IMG/VR virus record: IMGVR_UViG_3300028024_000192 | Span: 1 to 30,340 of that record | Direction: 5' to 3' (one strand) | DNA: 30,340 nt | From: a virus | Shown: positions 24,216-30,340 of the stretch, in pieces | Position numbering within the stretch: position 1 is the stretch's first letter | Layout: the number at the start of each line of letters is the position of its first letter | Position numbers and translations under genes: made by a program | The notes under the pieces: generated by a model | What the model saw: the letters and a program-made list of their open reading frames with translations, nothing else | Databases searched by the model: none | Told to the model about the DNA's origin: nothing

Positions 24216-25015
24216 ACGCCGAGTTCCTTTCGCGTCTTTTGAGGCCCTGAAAAGGCAGGTTGCTGTCCGTTCTGAGCGGCGGGAGCGAACAGTCCCGTCC
24301 ATCCACGCTCAATGGAGCGTTCGATGATCGTCTTCGGGCTATGCCCCTGGCCGTGAAGTTCCGTCAGGGTTTTCAGGGAAAGCTCTTTCGCCTTTGCCGT
24401 CCAACCTTTCCGAGAGTTTCGGTAAGTGTGCCAGTCCGCCCAAAGTTCAGCGGGTAGCCAGTCGGGCAACGAAATGGGGAGGGACTTTTCCGACCCTTCT
24501 TTTTCTTCTCTACTCTTCTCTTCTCTATGCGTTACCGTAACGTCTCGCGTTACGTTACTTTCTGTAACGTTTTCGACCTTCTTTTTATCCCTGTATCGAC
24601 GCTGACGTTCCGCGTTTGCCGAAGCACTCCCGGTGGCCGGATCAACATTGTATTCATTGAAAAATCCTGGGAATACGATACCGTCCGTAGTCTGCTTAAC
24701 CCACCCAGACGACGCCATTGCCTCGCCAAATCCTGGCAGGTCGGCGATGTCGTCAAGCACGTAAATGTCCACGCCACGGCAGATCAAATCAGCGTTTTCG
24801 CGATCACCTCGCGTACGCATAACGCCCCATACAGAAACGAGTGCGCCTACCGTTACGTTACGCATAACGTTACGCGTTACGGTCATGTCACGATGACAGT
24901 TATGCGAAACGAACGAGGCTAGTTCGCCATCCGGAGATATTAGGGCGTCAGCGATCACCGATACCTTGGGGTCTCGGTATAGGTCGCTTCGGATCTTGAT
25001 CCAGTCTGCTGCCAT
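24212..25015 (-). CDS. Replication initiator, lambda O-like
   Basis: A 267-codon frame from ATG 25013-25015 to TGA 24212-24214. It starts MAADWIKIRSDLYRDPKV, a common opening of phage replication proteins with a winged-helix N-terminal domain (GALVSVWGVM, LPGFGEAMASSGWVKQ). A charged linker (HREEKSREEKEGSEKS) leads to a C-terminal helical domain (WADWHTYRNSRKGWTAKAKE) that would contact the helicase encoded next. Repeats of CGTTAC lie inside this gene. No amber. Confidence 0.82.
   Translation of the reverse strand: MAADWIKIRSDLYRDPKVSVIADALISPDGELASFVSHNCHRDMTVTRNVMRNVTVGALVSVWGVMRTRGDRENADLICRGVDIYVLDDIADLPGFGEAMASSGWVKQTTDGIVFPGFFNEYNVDPATGSASANAERQRRYRDKKKVENVTESNVTRDVTVTHREEKSREEKEGSEKSLPISLPDWLPAELWADWHTYRNSRKGWTAKAKELSLKTLTELHGQGHSPKTIIERSIERGWTGLFAPAAQNGQQPAFSGPQKTRKELGV
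24530..24880. other. Candidate replication origin: CGTTAC repeat clusters inside initiator gene
   Basis: Five copies of CGTTAC or its complement in 24530-24569, four in 24851-24880, and one more at 25033-25038 upstream of the gene. Next to the first cluster is a pyrimidine tract (24500-24525). Origin iterons inside an initiator gene are known from lambda O. The spacing is irregular, so this is a candidate only. Confidence 0.5.
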
Positions 25016-25092
25016 GCTTCATTCGCTCTTGGCGTTACGTTGACGTTCGGCGTGGTTCGATTACGGACGCTAGGAAAAATGCGTGCCGTGGA

Positions 25093-25305
25093 TTAGCCCG
25101 TAGGCTTCGGCGGTCCTCGCAATTGCCTATTGAGGGCCTGTAGGGGGATCACGTTGTTGCGTATCTCCGGAAGCTTGTAGCGAGACGCTATGGCCGTCTC
25201 AGCGGCATGAGCAGCGAATTCCTCGATAGACATCCCTGCCCTACTTGCAGCCTCGGTAAGCACCGAAAGCTGTTGGTCCGTTAGGTCGCACGTAATTACG
25301 GGCAT
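25093..25305 (-). CDS. Small DNA-binding-type protein
   Basis: A 70-codon frame from ATG 25303-25305 to TAA 25093-25095. The core DQQLSVLTEAASRAGMSIEE, FAAHAAETAIASRYK resembles ribbon-helix-helix proteins (a beta strand, two helices). It lies between another RHH gene and the initiator, the place of cII-type regulators. Function inferred only. Confidence 0.6.
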   Translation of the reverse strand: MPVITCDLTDQQLSVLTEAASRAGMSIEEFAAHAAETAIASRYKLPEIRNNVIPLQALNRQLRGPPKPTG

Positions 25306-25335
25306 GTGGCCCTCCCCAGGGACTCCCTAGACACT

Positions 25336-25521
25336 TCAAGCCGCACGCGCTTCGTCGTTACTCTTTGCCAGCAGTTCCACACCAGCCATCAACAGTTCGC
25401 GAGCGAACGCGGCAGGCTGGCGTTTGTTGATTCGTGCAAGGGCCTCGATGACCGCGTATTCCTCATCGTTGAGGCGGACCTTGATCGGGTTATCCCTTAC
25501 ATGCGTCGGATCGGCGTACAT
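25336..25521 (-). CDS. Ribbon-helix-helix (Arc/MetJ-like) regulator
   Basis: A 61-codon frame from ATG 25519-25521 to TGA 25336-25338. PIKVRLNDEEYAVIEALARI forms the strand and first helix, RQPAAFARELLMAGVELL the second, a standard Arc-type fold. It follows cro in the early leftward operon and probably binds phage or host DNA as a dimer. No amber. Confidence 0.75.
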   Translation of the reverse strand: MYADPTHVRDNPIKVRLNDEEYAVIEALARINKRQPAAFARELLMAGVELLAKSNDEARAA

Positions 25522-25563
25522 CGTTCGTTCCTTTGGAGGTCTCGTATGGGTAGGACTAAGGGG

Positions 25564-25773
25564 TTACCTGGACTTGTTGGCCCGAAGGTTGCCGTTCTCG
25601 TCGAACGCTTCGGGACGAAGCTCGTAGCGGATGCGCAGAAAGTGATTGGCCGGAATCCGGTCATGGGGCCACTGGTAGATCGCCTGGCGGTTCTTGAGGC
25701 CAAGTGCAGCCCGGAGCTTTTCGACAGTTCCGAACAATTCGATGGCTTGGGCTTTCGTTATCATGGCTGACAT
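25564..25773 (-). CDS. cro: Cro-like repressor
   Basis: A 69-codon frame from ATG 25771-25773 (GGAG 6 bases upstream decides this start) to TAA 25564-25566. The HTH is AIELFGTVEKLRAALGLKNR, QAIYQWPHDRIP, with the closing LRIRYELRPEAF common in P22 Cro-like proteins. It is divergent from the cI gene with an operator region between, the lambda immunity layout. It would open the leftward early/lytic programme. Confidence 0.85.
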   Translation of the reverse strand: MSAMITKAQAIELFGTVEKLRAALGLKNRQAIYQWPHDRIPANHFLRIRYELRPEAFDENGNLRANKSR

Positions 25774-25834
25774 TCTCACTCCGCTTACCACTAATGTCAA
25801 TGGGCTGACACTAAATAAAAGTAAGCTGCATTAC
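25774..25834. promoter_or_regulatory. cI-cro intergenic operator region
   Basis: Between the divergent cro and cI starts lie two TGTCA/TGACA half-sites, at 25795-25799 and 25806-25810. They form an inverted pair with a 6-base centre (TGTCA-ATGGGC-TGACA). Two more half-sites lie just inside cro (25768-25772) and at the cI start (25836-25840). The inverted site resembles one in the rightward promoter (27366-27385). Probably CI/Cro operators; promoter boxes are not clear to me. Confidence 0.6.
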
Positions 25835-26551
25835 ATGACACTTACAGAGCGGGCGCGCTACGCCAGAAAGCGGGTAGGAATGACTCAGGTCGAGGCCGCG
25901 AAGGCGATCGGCTGTAGCCGGGGCACGGTCGCCATGTGGGAAAGCGGTGGAAGCGCCAGCATTGAGCAATACCTTTTGCCGGCCGCTAAGGTGTACAAGG
26001 TCAATCCAGATTGGCTCGATTCTGGCAAGGGAAGCGATGACTACCCATGGACAGGTCGAGTAGTCCCGGTGCGTGCCTTCGAGGTGGAGGCCGTTGAGTC
26101 AGACGAAGATTTCGACCCTAGCCGAGAGGTTTGGGTCGAGGGGGTGGAGGTGGAAGTAAGCGGGGGGAGCGGGCGCATCGTGCCCGAGTTCGTGCCGACT
26201 GAATATCGGCAGCGGTACACCCTTAAGTGGTTTCAAGAAACAGGGGCAATTCCGGCAAATGTAAAGGTGATGCGCGTCAGAGGGTCCAGCATGGAGCGGA
26301 CGCTGTTCGACGGGGATAAGGTTGCCGTAGACACCGGGAATGTACGGCTTCAGAGCAACCATGTGTATGTCGTTGTGATGGGTGACGAGGTACGTGTAAA
26401 GCGGCTGTTCCGGACGGCAGATGGGAGGGTCCGCATCGTGTCCGACAATGCCGACAAGGCGCTCTATCCTGATGAATTCGTGGAAGACGATGCGTCCTCG
26501 TTCATGATTATCGGCCGCGTCATCGACCGGAGTGGTCGTGGCGGCCTCTAG
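25835..26551 (+). CDS. cI: CI-like repressor (HTH + S24 peptidase), ends in TAG
   Basis: A 238-codon frame from ATG 25835-25837 to TAG 26549-26551. The HTH is at residues 5-36 (ARKRVGMTQVEAAKAIGCSR), and the S24 domain has VRGSSMERTLFDGDKV (Ser152) and VRVKRLF (Lys189). There is no ribosome binding site before the ATG, so the message may be leaderless, as for lambda cI from PRM. No Ala-Gly cleavage pair is visible in the linker, so self-cleavage is uncertain. It ends in TAG, unlike nearly all other genes here. Read-through would add 96 residues, to TAA at 26837-26839. Confidence 0.87.
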   Translation: MTLTERARYARKRVGMTQVEAAKAIGCSRGTVAMWESGGSASIEQYLLPAAKVYKVNPDWLDSGKGSDDYPWTGRVVPVRAFEVEAVESDEDFDPSREVWVEGVEVEVSGGSGRIVPEFVPTEYRQRYTLKWFQETGAIPANVKVMRVRGSSMERTLFDGDKVAVDTGNVRLQSNHVYVVVMGDEVRVKRLFRTADGRVRIVSDNADKALYPDEFVEDDASSFMIIGRVIDRSGRGGL

Positions 26552-26564
26552 CCTGGGGAATGCT

Positions 26565-27029
26565 ATGCGGAACGTCGTAATTTTGGCGGCTGGAGTCGCT
26601 TTATTGGCAGGCTGTTCGACCGGCTACAAGACAAAGGGATGGACTGGCGGCTTCAGCGAGACGCAATTGACTGCCGATTCCTTTATGGTGAATTTCGCAG
26701 CCAACGCCTACACATCGCCGGAACAGGCGTCAGACTTCGCCATCCTACGAGCTGCGGACAAGTCCGAGGCCCTAGGATGCGACCACTTCACCATCCTCAA
26801 CGGATCGGAGTCGGCGGTCACCGGGGCGGTCACGGTTAACACGGCCGCCTACGGGCAGAACACCGCTATTTCTACTGGTGGGGTGTTCCCCATGGTCAAG
26901 CCGAACAGCAAGCTCATGGTGAAGTGCTACCGGGGCCAGCCGGAGGGCATCCAGGCGTTCGACGTGGCATTCATCCAGTCGAGCATCCGGGGCAAGTACA
27001 AGCTGAAACAGTATGCGGTGGCAAAATGA
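26565..27029 (+). CDS. Lipoprotein next to repressor (CC0125/CC1285-like)
   Basis: A 154-codon frame from ATG 26565-26567 (GGGGA upstream) to TGA 27027-27029. Lipobox ILAAGVALLAGC, then YKTKGWTGGFSETQLTADSF, MVNFAANAYTSPEQ and AADKSEALGCDHFTIL, a pattern I recall from a widespread proteobacterial lipoprotein family. Being downstream of cI it is probably expressed in the lysogen and may change the envelope or exclude other phages. That role is inference. Confidence 0.78.
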   Translation: MRNVVILAAGVALLAGCSTGYKTKGWTGGFSETQLTADSFMVNFAANAYTSPEQASDFAILRAADKSEALGCDHFTILNGSESAVTGAVTVNTAAYGQNTAISTGGVFPMVKPNSKLMVKCYRGQPEGIQAFDVAFIQSSIRGKYKLKQYAVAK

Positions 27030-27250
27030 AGACGATCGCATTCGTCGCTTGCATCGCCACGGCTGGATGCAGCACTACACACCAAATCCGAGGCGCTGCG
27101 GGCGAACCTATCGTAATGATCCATTGCGGTTCATCGACTTCGTTCACCGTTTGCTACGACAGGGCTGCAAAGGAATGTCCTGGTGGCTATCGGACGGTCT
27201 CCGAGGAACCTGGCTTCAACAGAAAAACCTTAAAGGTCATCTGCCAATAG
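27026..27250 (+). CDS. Small lipoprotein, ends in TAG
   Basis: A 74-codon frame from ATG 27026-27028 (ATGA overlap with the preceding lipoprotein) to TAG 27248-27250. Lipobox FVACIATAGC, then a Cys-rich short domain (IHCGSSTSFTVCYDRAAKE). It is the last gene before a strong terminator and belongs to the cI transcript. With cI it is one of only two genes in the window that stop at TAG. Function unknown; superinfection exclusion is possible. Confidence 0.72.
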   Translation: MKTIAFVACIATAGCSTTHQIRGAAGEPIVMIHCGSSTSFTVCYDRAAKECPGGYRTVSEEPGFNRKTLKVICQ

Positions 27251-27256
27251 CTATCG

Positions 27257-27280
27257 AGCCCGCCCAGAGCGGGCTTTTTT
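27257..27280 (+). terminator. Rho-independent terminator of the lysogeny operon
   Basis: AGCCCGC-CCAGA-GCGGGCT followed by five more T: a 7-bp GC-rich stem with a 5-base loop, 6 bases after the last lipoprotein stop. Confidence 0.92.
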
Positions 27281-27435
27281 ACGCCCACCAATGTCAATAG
27301 TCACCATGAATTGTCAGTAGATGTCAGCATAGAAACAATTTATGGTCATTGTGCTTGCATTCCACTGTCAGTGGGCTTACATTAGTCCTCAAGCCGCCCA
27401 TCCCGCCATCCCGGCGAAGCGGCTAGGAGACTCAG
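27281..27435 (+). promoter_or_regulatory. Rightward promoter and operators
   Basis: TTGCAT (27355-27360), 17-base spacer, TACATT (27378-27383) fits a sigma-70 promoter. Four TGTCA half-sites occur (27292, 27312, 27322, 27366). The one in the spacer belongs to the palindrome CCACTGTCAGTGG and to a 20-base site matching 25795-25814 at 16 of 20 positions. CCAC(T/C)AATGTCAAT(G/A)G is also shared with 25788-25803. This looks like a second repressor-controlled promoter. Confidence 0.65.
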
Positions 27436-27585
27436 ATGAACTTCCTCTACTCGATCATCGACGGCAGCGCAAAGGCTCAGGAAGAAGGCACCGAGTTCGT
27501 GTGCCGCCTTGAGGCCCGCAACCAGGCAGAGGCAAATCGCCTCGCACGTCGCTACGGCGATTGCTGCTACGCCGTGGAGCTTTGA
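27436..27585 (+). CDS. Small rightward early protein (49 aa)
   Basis: Frame from ATG 27436-27438 (AGGAGA upstream) to TGA 27583-27585. It starts MNFLYSIIDGSAKAQEEG, then a helix (EARNQAEANRLARRYG) and ends CCYAVEL. It is the first gene after the operator-controlled promoter. No known family. Confidence 0.7.
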   Translation: MNFLYSIIDGSAKAQEEGTEFVCRLEARNQAEANRLARRYGDCCYAVEL

Positions 27586-27588
27586 GCC

Positions 27589-27849
27589 ATGGAAATCAAA
27601 ATCCGCAACCAGAACTTCGGGTACGCCGATGTCAGCGTTGTCGAGGGGTCTACCTCGATCGATATTGGCTGCCTGAGCGAGAAAGAGCGCGGCACCTTAG
27701 CCAGCCAGCTTCGCCGTGCTGCTTATGAGCTTGACGGCATCGACACGGTCACCAAGGAATCTGCCGAAAAGGCCATCCGCTATTTCGAAGACGAAGGCAA
27801 CTCGGACGATATCGACGAGGCCGCCCTTCTTTTGGAGGAAACGGAATGA
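27589..27849 (+). CDS. Rightward early hypothetical protein
   Basis: An 86-codon frame from ATG 27589-27591 to TGA 27847-27849. N-terminal strands (MEIKIRNQNFGYADVSVV), then helices and an acidic C-terminus (DDIDEAALLLEETE). ATGA overlap with the next gene. Function unknown; small acidic early proteins often bind host factors. Confidence 0.7.
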   Translation: MEIKIRNQNFGYADVSVVEGSTSIDIGCLSEKERGTLASQLRRAAYELDGIDTVTKESAEKAIRYFEDEGNSDDIDEAALLLEETE

Positions 27850-28100
27850 ACATCGCCCACTCCTACCCCATCCTCGTTTCCAGCCGCGACGTGAAGTTCG
27901 CCGTAGCTGAGGAAGACGCGGTCGCTACGGCCCGCAAGGGTGTGAATGCCATCGCCAAGAACAACGCCGTGCATCGCCTTCTCGATACGGCACAGGTGAT
28001 CCTCGATTCGATGTCCGTAGCAGACCAGCCGTCGCTCCATGCGCGTCTGCGTAGCGACATTGCGGCCCTCAAAAGCTTCTCTCCGGAGGCATCGGCATGA
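27846..28100 (+). CDS. Rightward early hypothetical protein
   Basis: An 84-codon frame from ATG 27846-27848 (ATGA) to TGA 28098-28100, with GGAGG upstream. Mostly helical (EEDAVATARKGVNAIAKN, HRLLDTAQVILDSMSVA). No family recognised. Confidence 0.7.
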   Translation: MNIAHSYPILVSSRDVKFAVAEEDAVATARKGVNAIAKNNAVHRLLDTAQVILDSMSVADQPSLHARLRSDIAALKSFSPEASA

Positions 28101-28342
28101 GCACCGAGACGCAGAATGTGGATGTGCTGGCGGTGATGGACCGTATCACTCGGGAAGTCCCGATGGGCTGTGGTCACATCGTAAATATGCGGGATGCTCG
28201 CGACGCCGTAGCCGAACTGATCGATGCATCAGACAGGTTGCAACGTAAGGCGATTCGAAAGTCGAAGCTCACATCGTCCGTGTTCACCTCGGATGTCGAT
28301 AAGACCCGCGCCGCCCTCGCCCGCGTCGGCGGTGCCGCATGA
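28097..28342 (+). CDS. Rightward early hypothetical protein
   Basis: An 81-codon frame from ATG 28097-28099 (ATGA) to TGA 28340-28342. Helical with charged ends (DVLAVMDRITREVPMGCGHI, RDAVAELIDASDRLQRKAI). No family recognised. Overlap pattern continues into the next gene. Confidence 0.68.
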   Translation: MSTETQNVDVLAVMDRITREVPMGCGHIVNMRDARDAVAELIDASDRLQRKAIRKSKLTSSVFTSDVDKTRAALARVGGAA

Positions 28343-28590
28343 GCAAGAACAATGGTGGTCCGGCGTTTCCAGAGGTATCAACCAACGTCAGCTATAGCCA
28401 AGACTCCGACTATCGCTACGCAGACGTACAGAGCTTTGGTGGGATGACCCTTCGCCAGTACTACGCCGGAAAGGCTCTTCAGGGCCTTCTAGCTGATGGC
28501 TCCAGCGGACTCAAGGGCCAGATCGATGCCACAGCGGATTTCGCATGGTCATTGGCGGCGGCGATGATCGATAGGGAGCCTTCCCCATGA
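28339..28590 (+). CDS. Conserved phage small protein (GGPAFP-type)
   Basis: An 83-codon frame from ATG 28339-28341 (ATGA) to TGA 28588-28590. NNGGPAFPEV at the start and GGMTLRQYYAGKALQGLLA in the middle are typical of a small protein found in many phages of proteobacteria. Function unknown. Confidence 0.75.
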   Translation: MSKNNGGPAFPEVSTNVSYSQDSDYRYADVQSFGGMTLRQYYAGKALQGLLADGSSGLKGQIDATADFAWSLAAAMIDREPSP

Positions 28591-28658
28591 CAACCCTCCG
28601 CACCATCGCCGCCTTCCTTTTCATCGGTGCCTTGGGGCACGTATTGGGGCTGATATGA
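28587..28658 (+). CDS. Tiny membrane protein (23 aa)
   Basis: Frame from ATG 28587-28589 (ATGA with the gene before) to TGA 28656-28658, which overlaps the next ATG. One hydrophobic helix (TIAAFLFIGALGHVLGLI). It is the only frame that links its neighbours by the operon's stop-start overlaps, which supports translation. Confidence 0.5.
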   Translation: MTTLRTIAAFLFIGALGHVLGLI

Positions 28659-28963
28659 ATCACGAAGAAACACGCTTTGCTGCAAAGGTGATGTCTGCTT
28701 GGGCTGACGGGAAAACCGTGCAGGCCCGCGACAAGCACTCGAATAACTCGTGGTTTGATTGCCCATCAACGGAAAATGATTCGATGTCGTGGAGTTGGCG
28801 GGATATGGAATACCGCTTCAAGCCTGAGCCGCGCGTCGCATACCTAACGGTTTACGAGCGCGAGGGTAATCCGTATGGGGGCGCCTATCGGAGCGAAGTC
28901 GAGGGAGAGTGCAATTGTGGTGCCGGCGGAGAAGTCCGCAAGTTCGTCGAGGTTCTCCCATGA
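28655..28963 (+). CDS. Rightward early protein with W/DxxY-type domain
   Basis: A 102-codon frame from ATG 28655-28657 to TGA 28961-28963. FAAKVMSAWADGKTVQARDK, then WSWRDMEYRFKPEPR: a fold common in phage accessory proteins, where a conserved helix is followed by a Trp and a YRxKP strand. The C-terminal half (YLTVYEREGNPYGG) is beta-rich. Function unknown. Confidence 0.7.
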   Translation: MNHEETRFAAKVMSAWADGKTVQARDKHSNNSWFDCPSTENDSMSWSWRDMEYRFKPEPRVAYLTVYEREGNPYGGAYRSEVEGECNCGAGGEVRKFVEVLP

Positions 28964-29208
28964 GCGCCCAGCACATCACCAAAGACACCCGCTTTGAGTG
29001 CGCGCAGATAGCTATCGGTCGTCGTATGGCCGACTCCTTGTGGATGAATGAGGCATGGGGCACACAAGTTGATTGCGATGCCGTGAGTAGGCAGATGTGC
29101 GAGGCCATGGCTGACGGCGATGACGCCCAAGCCATCGCCATCCTTCGAAACGCATTGAGTGCCGTCGCCGAGCGCGAGGCATCAGCGATATACGGGGTGT
29201 TTCTATGA
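28960..29208 (+). CDS. Rightward early hypothetical protein
   Basis: An 82-codon frame from ATG 28960-28962 (ATGA decides this start) to TGA 29206-29208. Helical (RFECAQIAIGRRMADSLWMN, AIAILRNALSAVAERE). No family recognised. Confidence 0.66.
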   Translation: MSAQHITKDTRFECAQIAIGRRMADSLWMNEAWGTQVDCDAVSRQMCEAMADGDDAQAIAILRNALSAVAEREASAIYGVFL

Positions 29209-29363
29209 ACAGGAATCCACAGATGTTCCGCTGCAAGCTCGCCAAGATGGTGAACGGCGCCATGGTCACGGTGACGTACATCGGCCCCTACGACCGCATC
29301 CCGTCTGGCTGGTCGATGTTCATGCGCCGCATCGTTGGTCCGAGCTGTGGAATGGCCGCATGA
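29205..29363 (+). CDS. Small basic hypothetical protein (52 aa)
   Basis: Frame from ATG 29205-29207 (ATGA) to TGA 29361-29363. Basic and Met-rich (FRCKLAKMVNGAMVTVTYIG, WSMFMRRIVG). Linked by overlaps on both sides. Function unknown. Confidence 0.62.
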   Translation: MNRNPQMFRCKLAKMVNGAMVTVTYIGPYDRIPSGWSMFMRRIVGPSCGMAA

Positions 29364-29506
29364 ACGACTACGACGACTACATGGCGCACATCCGCGCTAG
29401 TGCCAGGGCGCGCAAGCCGCTGACCCGCGCCGAATGGCAGTGCATCGGCGCCTATTTCGGCCTTGTCGCCATCGCTGTGCTGATCGCGCTCTGGACTGGG
29501 CACTAA
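29360..29506 (+). CDS. Small single-span membrane protein (48 aa)
   Basis: Frame from ATG 29360-29362 (ATGA) to TAA 29504-29506. Charged N-terminus (MNDYDDYMAHIRASARARK), then a C-terminal membrane helix (YFGLVAIAVLIALWTGH). Tail-anchored layout. Function unknown. Confidence 0.62.
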   Translation: MNDYDDYMAHIRASARARKPLTRAEWQCIGAYFGLVAIAVLIALWTGH

Positions 29507-29548
29507 TTCCATAACTGTTTGTAATCCGAATTTTCTAAGGGGTATCGC

Positions 29549-30340
29549 ATGGCTAAGAAAAAGGAAACTCCGTCACAGACCATCGTCTCCTACAAGGGAT
29601 TCGATGAGAACTTTCAGTGCCGTGGATATCAGTACGAGATCGGCAAGGAGTACCTGCACGAAGGTAGCGTTGAGGTTTGCGCCAATGGCTTTCATACCTG
29701 CGAGTATCCGCTTCATGTGCTTCGGTACTACAAGCCTTGCACATCGCGTTTCGCCATTGTCGAGCAAGGCGGCGAACTGTCTCGCCACGGCGATGACACC
29801 AAGGTAGCTAGTTCCAAGATCACCGTCAAAGCCGAAATCAATCTAGCCGGCCTCATCAAGGCGGCGATTGAGTACACGACCAGCAGGGCAAAGCCTGCTA
29901 CTGGTAGCTCGTCCAAGGCTAAGAATGGGTCGGCCAGTAACTCTGGCAACTACGGTGCAGCGACGGCCTCTGGCTACTCCGGTGCAGCGACGGCCTCTGG
30001 CTACTCCGGTGCAGCGACGGCCTCTGGCAACTACGGTGCAGCGACGGCCTCTGGCAACTACGGTGCAGCGACGGCCTCTGGCAACTACGGTGCAGCGACG
30101 GCCTCTGGCTACTACGGTGCAGCGACGGCCTCTGGCTACTCCGGTGCAGCGACGGCCTCTGGCTACTCCGGTGCAGCGACGGCCTCTGGCTACTACGGTG
30201 CAGCGACGGCCTCTGGCTACTACGGTGCAGCGACGGCCTCTGGCGACTACGGTGCAGCGACGGCCTCTGGCTACTCCGGTGCAGCGACGGCCTCTGGCTA
30301 CTCCGGTGCAGCCACGGCCTCTGGCGACTACGGTGCAGCG
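29549..30340 (+). CDS. DUF7666-type protein with 9-residue repeats, partial
   Basis: Frame from ATG 29549-29551 (AAGGGG upstream) running past the window end (264 codons seen). The N-terminal domain (YKGFDENFQCRGYQYEIGKE, CANGFHTCEYPLHVLRYY, RFAIVEQGGELSRHGDDTKV, ITVKAEINLAGLIKAA) is that of DUF7666 phage proteins. Then come 14 full and one partial 9-residue repeats, GxxGAATAS, where the variable pair is NY, YS, YY or DY. The repeat likely folds as a solenoid. Function unknown. No amber in the visible part. Confidence 0.8.
   Translation, partial: MAKKKETPSQTIVSYKGFDENFQCRGYQYEIGKEYLHEGSVEVCANGFHTCEYPLHVLRYYKPCTSRFAIVEQGGELSRHGDDTKVASSKITVKAEINLAGLIKAAIEYTTSRAKPATGSSSKAKNGSASNSGNYGAATASGYSGAATASGYSGAATASGNYGAATASGNYGAATASGNYGAATASGYYGAATASGYSGAATASGYSGAATASGYYGAATASGYYGAATASGDYGAATASGYSGAATASGYSGAATASGDYGAA
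29945..30340 (+). repeat. 27-bp in-frame tandem repeat array (14.7 copies, open-ended)
   Basis: The unit GGC-xxC-TxC/yAC-GGT-GCA-GCG-ACG-GCC-TCT is near-identical in every copy except for the two codons after GGC. One copy has GCC for GCG at about 30310. DNA identity this high suggests recent expansion or gene conversion. It continues beyond the window. Confidence 0.92.

Noticed and set aside
24216-24302. Longer N-terminus for DnaB
   Set aside because: The upstream 29 residues are the shadow of the initiator gene; the ATGA overlap at 24213 and the family start support the shorter form.
29945-30340. CRISPR array from regular 27-bp repeats
   Set aside because: Units are directly adjacent without spacers and stay in frame within a coding gene.

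Overview
The window is about 30 kb of a temperate, podovirus-like phage (or prophage) of a GC-rich Gram-negative bacterium. A proteobacterial host, perhaps Xanthomonadales or Burkholderiales, is suggested by the lipoprotein-type genes, the S24 repressor and the lambda/P22-like gene order; no host DNA is visible. Genes are tightly packed, mostly with ATGA, GTGA, TTGA or TAATG stop-start overlaps.

Layout. 25835-27250 (+) is a lysogeny block: CI-like repressor plus two small lipoproteins, closed by a rho-independent terminator. 27436-30340 (+) is a rightward string of small accessory genes behind a promoter with a repressor-like operator, ending in a DUF7666-type protein with a 27-bp repeat array that leaves the window. 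Leftward from 25773 (-) runs a lambda-like programme: Cro, small DNA-binding proteins, an O-like initiator with candidate origin repeats, DnaB helicase, a nin-like region (NinB, DUF1364, nuclease), a possible late regulator, then a structured-RNA/tRNA zone with an HNH endonuclease, a DUF5664 protein, a metallophosphoesterase and a proteasome-like protease. From 16726 down to 1 lie lysis genes (two holins, SAR endolysin, spanins, a trypsin-like lipoprotein), packaging, portal, scaffold, coat, adaptor and tail/ejection proteins.

The striking point is the genetic code. In the late block (1 to 16726, - strand) 18 genes are each interrupted by one to four in-frame TAG codons, 35 in total by my count, and by no TAA or TGA. 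Read as glutamine they restore full-length proteins, including the terminase, portal, coat protein and endolysin, and several fall where the protein family has a conserved Gln. A tRNA with anticodon CTA sits in the same block at 14189-14282. The early genes contain no in-frame TAG and none of them ends in TAG. Only cI and the lipoprotein gene next to the terminator use TAG as a real stop. This fits a phage that lysogenises and starts infection in the standard code and moves to TAG=Gln late, with the suppressor tRNA made from the late transcript itself. The tRNA has a serine-type long variable arm but G73 and an A1-C72 mismatch, features linked to glutamine charging, and it is buried in frame inside a small gene.
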